Below are positions 60,807 to 64,000 of a stretch of 64,000 bases of DNA, in pieces. The stretch's first letter is position 1. The number at the start of each line of letters is the position of its first letter. The notes below the pieces were generated by a model. The model ran no database searches. It was not told the origin of the DNA and saw only the letters and a program-made list of their open reading frames with translations. Position numbers and translations under genes: made by a program. The DNA comes from Bacteroidales bacterium UBA5287. Lineage in GTDB: Bacteria > Bacteroidota > Bacteroidia > Bacteroidales > Dysgonomonadaceae. Location: positions 45,674-109,673 of the forward strand of contig DHSL01000062.1 in assembly GCA_002411345.1 (NCBI GenBank), read 5' to 3'.

Positions 60807-62390
60807 TTAAATCTTTCTCTTTTTTCCTAATGTTTGAACACATTCTCGTTGAGAGATTATAACAGAAACTCCATTATAATCGAACTCTTCTTTGAGCAAT
60901 GCTGCATTTTCTTCGAGATTCTTTTTTAATGGAATCATCAATCGAATATGTTCTTCCTCAACTCCGAGACCTTTACATATATTAAAATATTTACCTGTAC
61001 CGGCTGAATCTTGTCCACCTGTCATACCTGTTGTTTCGTTATCTGAGATGATAATGGTGATTGGTGAATGGTCGTTTACCGCATCCAACAAACCTGTCAT
61101 TCCGGAATGAGTGAAGGTTGAATCTCCAATAACACAAACAGCGGGACGTATGCCTGCATCTGCAGCTCCTTTTGCCATTGTTATTGACGCACCCATATCT
61201 ACACAGGTGCTTATTGTATTATATGGTGGAAGGGCTCCCAATGTATAACAGCCTATATCTCCAAATATCTGTTTTTGTGAATAATCCTTCATCACAAGGT
61301 TGATTGCATCGAACAGGTCACGGTGACTGCAACCCTGACACAGCATTGGCGGTCGCCCGACAACTACCTCAGGCACAACGCGCTTATCGTCTGTTTCTAT
61401 ATTTAAGGCTTTTGCCAACACGTTGGGTGAAAGTTCACCTGTTCGGGGCAAGGCTCCATCTAAACGAGCACAAAATTTATCATTTCCAAAATAGCCTTTT
61501 AGCAATTCTTCATATACCGGATATCCTTCTTCAACAATTAGGATATTGGAATATTTATCACAGAATTCTTTTATCAGTTTTTCGGGCAGTGGGTATTGCG
61601 ATATTTTAAGTAAAGGAATATCAAGATTATAAGCACTAACAACTTCCATCACATAGTTGTAACCTATGCCAAAAGCTATTACCGCTTTGGTTCCTTGTCC
61701 TTCTACAATATTATTAAACTCTGAACTATCAGAAAGAGTTGTCATCTCTTGTTGTTTTTCGAGCAACTTCTGATAATTTTTTCGGGCACTGGCGGGCAGT
61801 AAAATCCATTTCCATTTATCGGTAGAGGGTTGTAATTTGTTTTGTTCACGGGGTTCTTGTCTAATGACTACAGCTCGTGAATGTGACAAACGGGTAGGAA
61901 TTCGCAAAAGCACCGGTAGTTCAAGCTTCTCTGAAAGATCAAATGCATATCGTGTAATGTCATAAGTTTCTTGCTGGTTGGATGGTTCCAAAACAGGAAT
62001 CATTGCAAATTTACCATATACGCGACTATCTTGTTCATTCTGCGAAGAATGCATTGAGGGATCATCTGCCACTACCAGCACAAGTCCGCCATGAACGCCT
62101 GTAATAGATGAGTTCATAAACGCATCTGCTGCTACATTCAGACCTACATGCTTCATGCAAACCATACATCGCTTACCTGCAAACGACATTCCCAGGGCAG
62201 CTTCGTAGGCTGTTTTTTCATTTGTTGACCAAGTTGAGCGAACCAGTGTTTTTTTTCCCTGCTTCGACTGTTGAATATATTCAGTTATTTCAGTTGAAGG
62301 TGTTCCTGGGTATGCATACACACCCGAAATACCCGCATCCAATGCCGCTTGAGCAATAGCTTCGGCACCCAAAAGTAGTTGTTTCTCCAT
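60807..62390 (-). CDS. iorA: Indolepyruvate oxidoreductase subunit alpha, without a ferredoxin domain
   Basis: The TPP-dependent subunit, 527 residues. The N-terminal pyrimidine-binding part has GVYAYPGTPSTEITEYI and ATKHVGLN-like CMKHVGLNVAADAFMN. The TPP motif runs from GDIGCYTLGALPPYNT to GDSTFTHSGMTGLLDAV. Archaeal IorA goes on with a domain of two 4Fe-4S clusters; here the chain stops at SQRECVQTLGKKRKI and no CxxCxxCxxxCP motif follows. Electrons must then leave by another protein or cofactor. As first gene of the five-gene series it probably carries the promoter; TACTTTTA near 62440 is a near match. Confidence 0.93.
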   Translation of the reverse strand: MEKQLLLGAEAIAQAALDAGISGVYAYPGTPSTEITEYIQQSKQGKKTLVRSTWSTNEKTAYEAALGMSFAGKRCMVCMKHVGLNVAADAFMNSSITGVHGGLVLVVADDPSMHSSQNEQDSRVYGKFAMIPVLEPSNQQETYDITRYAFDLSEKLELPVLLRIPTRLSHSRAVVIRQEPREQNKLQPSTDKWKWILLPASARKNYQKLLEKQQEMTTLSDSSEFNNIVEGQGTKAVIAFGIGYNYVMEVVSAYNLDIPLLKISQYPLPEKLIKEFCDKYSNILIVEEGYPVYEELLKGYFGNDKFCARLDGALPRTGELSPNVLAKALNIETDDKRVVPEVVVGRPPMLCQGCSHRDLFDAINLVMKDYSQKQIFGDIGCYTLGALPPYNTISTCVDMGASITMAKGAADAGIRPAVCVIGDSTFTHSGMTGLLDAVNDHSPITIIISDNETTGMTGGQDSAGTGKYFNICKGLGVEEEHIRLMIPLKKNLEENAALLKEEFDYNGVSVIISQRECVQTLGKKRKI

Positions 62391-62744
62391 ATTTATCCTA
62401 TCAAAAAGGCAGACTTTCTATATAATAAAAAACTGTGTTAAAAGTACGTTTTATCAGAAAACCGAGGTTTAAGATTACAAATTTATTAAAAAGAAAGCAT
62501 AAAAACGATAAAAAGTTCAAAATTATAATGATTCTAAACTATTTACTTCAAATTGAACAATTCCAACAACATGGGATTAGAACTAAATTGGTATTTCAAT
62601 AAAAAGGTTAATTGTAAAGGAGTGCCTTTATTGGGCACTCCTTCTATCACGGAAAAATAGAATTTAAATTATTTCCTCTCACAAGGATTAATTATGACAA
62701 AAAACTGAATTATTGTAATTGTTTATTATTTTTCCGGTATATTC
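62391..62744. other. Intergenic stretch with OmpA-gene terminator and iorA upstream region
   Basis: No gene is visible. It holds a strong hairpin (62619-62645) and a near-match promoter box for iorA; the rest is A/T-rich. Confidence 0.65.
62619..62645 (-). terminator. Terminator of the OmpA-family gene
   Basis: AAGGAGTGCC, a 7-base loop, GGCACTCCTT: a perfect 10-bp stem. It lies 100 bases past the OmpA stop on the minus strand, with TTTACAATT after it. Confidence 0.7.
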
Positions 62745-63851
62745 TCATTTGGATACTTCTACCCTGCGAGCTTGTATAGTAAGGGCTTCTTTACCTGATG
62801 TTTTAGGATCTTCGCCAACTCCTAAAGTTGTCATTCTTGAAGCACTGATTCCTTCTCCTACGAGATATTTTTTCACAGCTTCTGCTCTTCGTACCGACAG
62901 ACCATCATTATATGTGTTTGGTCCGGCATGGTCAGTGTAGCCTGTGATTGTAACATCGGTATCTGCAAATTCTTTTAAAACAGAAACAATTGTACTCAAT
63001 TCCGATGCATACTTAACCTTATCAACTACATCGCTGTCAAAAGCAAAATGAATTGCGGGCAGTGAAGGGAATTCTTTCACAACTACTGGCGCTGGTTCGG
63101 GTTTTGGCTCAGGTTTCGGAGCAGGTTTTGGAGCTGGTGCAGGTTTTGGTTCAGGTTTCGGTTCATAATAAACTGGTTCTGTTTTTGTATAAGTCTTGCC
63201 TAAATTGATTTTCAGACCGGCCAACACATTAAATTGCCAATCGGGTTGATCGGCTTTCTTTGAGTTGAAATGATCAGAAAGCATATTGGTAACACCTTCA
63301 AGATTAAGACTTACCGCATCGCTCAAACGAAAATCAAAACCAAGTCCTAAACGCCCGGCCGGAAATCCTTTTGGATCTTGCCAAAGATATTCCATTTCAT
63401 AATCGCTTGTATTCAACGCGTTAGCTTCATCATTGTCAAATCCGTAAGCGTAACCACCTCCTGCAAACAAATAAGGATTCACTACCCTTTCAGGATTAAA
63501 CTTACCAAAAAGTGATCCCAAATCTAAAACAAGGTCGATGTTACCCTGAACGAATTTAAAAGCGTAAAGCTGTGCTGGTGCAACCCAACCACCTTTTCCT
63601 TGCCAACCACTTGCACCTATGCGTGCACCTAAAACGGGACTAAACTTGTAGCCAACATTCAATGCTGCTGCAGGTGATAAAAGGTCTGTAAAATCTGCCT
63701 CACCCAATGTGTGGGCAGCACCGCCTTGTAACTGCAAGTATGCATGGGGTTTAAAAATAGTTTTGCCTTCTTCCTTAATTTCTCGTTGTTGAGCGGAAAC
63801 TAATACAGGAAAAAGGGAAGCAATAATTACAAAGATTAATAATTTTCGCAT
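62745..63851 (-). CDS. OmpA-family outer-membrane protein
   Basis: A 368-residue protein with a signal peptide (cleavage near FPVLVSAQ, residue 21) and an eight-strand-type barrel to about residue 215. A low-complexity linker of alternating Pro and Lys/Ala follows (KPEPKPAPAPKPAPKPEPKP). The C-terminal OmpA domain has IHFAFDSDVVDKVKYASEL and the peptidoglycan-binding TGYTDHAGPNTYNDGLSVRR (Asp and Arg present). It anchors the outer membrane to the cell wall and may form a small pore, as OmpA/OprF homologues of Bacteroidota do. It is monocistronic. Confidence 0.95.
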   Translation of the reverse strand: MRKLLIFVIIASLFPVLVSAQQREIKEEGKTIFKPHAYLQLQGGAAHTLGEADFTDLLSPAAALNVGYKFSPVLGARIGASGWQGKGGWVAPAQLYAFKFVQGNIDLVLDLGSLFGKFNPERVVNPYLFAGGGYAYGFDNDEANALNTSDYEMEYLWQDPKGFPAGRLGLGFDFRLSDAVSLNLEGVTNMLSDHFNSKKADQPDWQFNVLAGLKINLGKTYTKTEPVYYEPKPEPKPAPAPKPAPKPEPKPEPAPVVVKEFPSLPAIHFAFDSDVVDKVKYASELSTIVSVLKEFADTDVTITGYTDHAGPNTYNDGLSVRRAEAVKKYLVGEGISASRMTTLGVGEDPKTSGKEALTIQARRVEVSK

Positions 63852-63896
63852 ATACTTATCTTTTTAAATTAGTAATCATTTAAAATTTAAGAAAAG

Positions 63897-63942
63897 GAAT
63901 AACACACTCTTCCTACATAACATAGTAAGTGGTGGTTATTCC
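63897..63942. repeat. Imperfect inverted repeat upstream of the OmpA gene
   Basis: GGAATAAC (63897-63904) and GTTATTCC (63935-63942) pair perfectly; the inner parts (ACACT, AAGTGGTG) pair only partly. It could be the terminator of a gene beyond the right edge or part of the OmpA control region. Confidence 0.45.
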
Positions 63943-63981
63943 TCTTGGTTTTGCATTGTATTAAGTTTTATGAATAGGTAA

Positions 63982-64000
63982 GAGGCTGTCTCAAAAGATT
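63982..64000. mobile_element. Possible insertion-sequence end running off the window
   Basis: The last bases read GAGGCTGTCTCAAAAGATT. GAGGCTGTCTCAAAA closely resembles the terminal inverted repeats of several transposase-bearing IS elements in Bacteroidota. Only the tip is inside the window, so the element itself cannot be confirmed. Confidence 0.45.

Overview
This AT-rich window looks like chromosomal DNA of a member of the Bacteroidota, most likely order Bacteroidales. The evidence is the gene content (SecD-SecF fusion, DUF4924, DUF5687, DUF853, KamA-like radical SAM protein, PII-like protein tied to an RND pump, IorAB with a phenylacetate-CoA ligase) and about sixteen good matches to the Bacteroidota -7 promoter box TAnnTTTG at sensible distances upstream of genes. 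I cannot name the genus.

Region by region. 1-8.5 kb (minus strand): a zinc-ribbon membrane protein cut by the window edge, a TPR protein, glnS, tsaD, a shortened DUF5686-like outer-membrane barrel with a repeat-rich N-terminus, and ettA. 8.5-16 kb: an alpha-L-fucosidase, gapA, a HerA-like ATPase, a DUF5687/ABC exporter pair and a YpfJ-like metalloprotease. 16.5-31.5 kb is mostly housekeeping: a DUF1080 lipoprotein, a TPR lipoprotein-like gene, a MutS-like ATPase, prfC, DUF4924, an MBL hydrolase, an SPFH protein coupled to a 53-residue Arc-type regulator, an M3 peptidase, secDF, tRNA-Thr(CGT) and a KamA-like protein. 31.5-38.2 kb is a complete RND efflux operon (TetR, TolC, membrane-fusion protein, pump, PII-like protein) in which tolC carries an in-frame TAG. 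38.4-40.8 kb holds an OB-fold lipoprotein, DUF2461 and a lactonase.

40.8-48.6 kb is the accessory, unsettled part. It holds a decayed DUF6266 gene, a G/T-rich stretch full of short direct repeats, a frame-disrupted thioredoxin-type gene between two perfect 33-bp inverted repeats, and a cluster built on three paralogous secreted two-domain proteins. Two of the paralogues are ATGA-coupled to membrane proteins, one of which has an HExxH...E metallopeptidase-like signature. The third paralogue is broken by one extra G in a G5 run. I recognise no described system in this cluster, and it is the best candidate here for something new.

48.7-64 kb: kup, a DUF4349 lipoprotein, a CrtI-like oxidoreductase with an AhpD-like protein, a C_GCAxxG_C_C protein, the remnant of a DUF3987 mobile-element gene, a 44-residue Cys-rich protein, an SGNH hydrolase, a cation-efflux protein and an aromatic 2-oxoacid operon (iorA-iorB-paaK-ACT-aminotransferase). 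An OmpA-family porin follows, and the window ends in what looks like an insertion-sequence terminus.

Five protein genes are interrupted (tolC, DUF6266, thioredoxin, the third paralogue, DUF3987). Four of them lie in or next to repeat-rich DNA. Single-base or single-codon defects in otherwise full-length genes could be real decay, reversible switching or sequence errors; the raw reads would decide.
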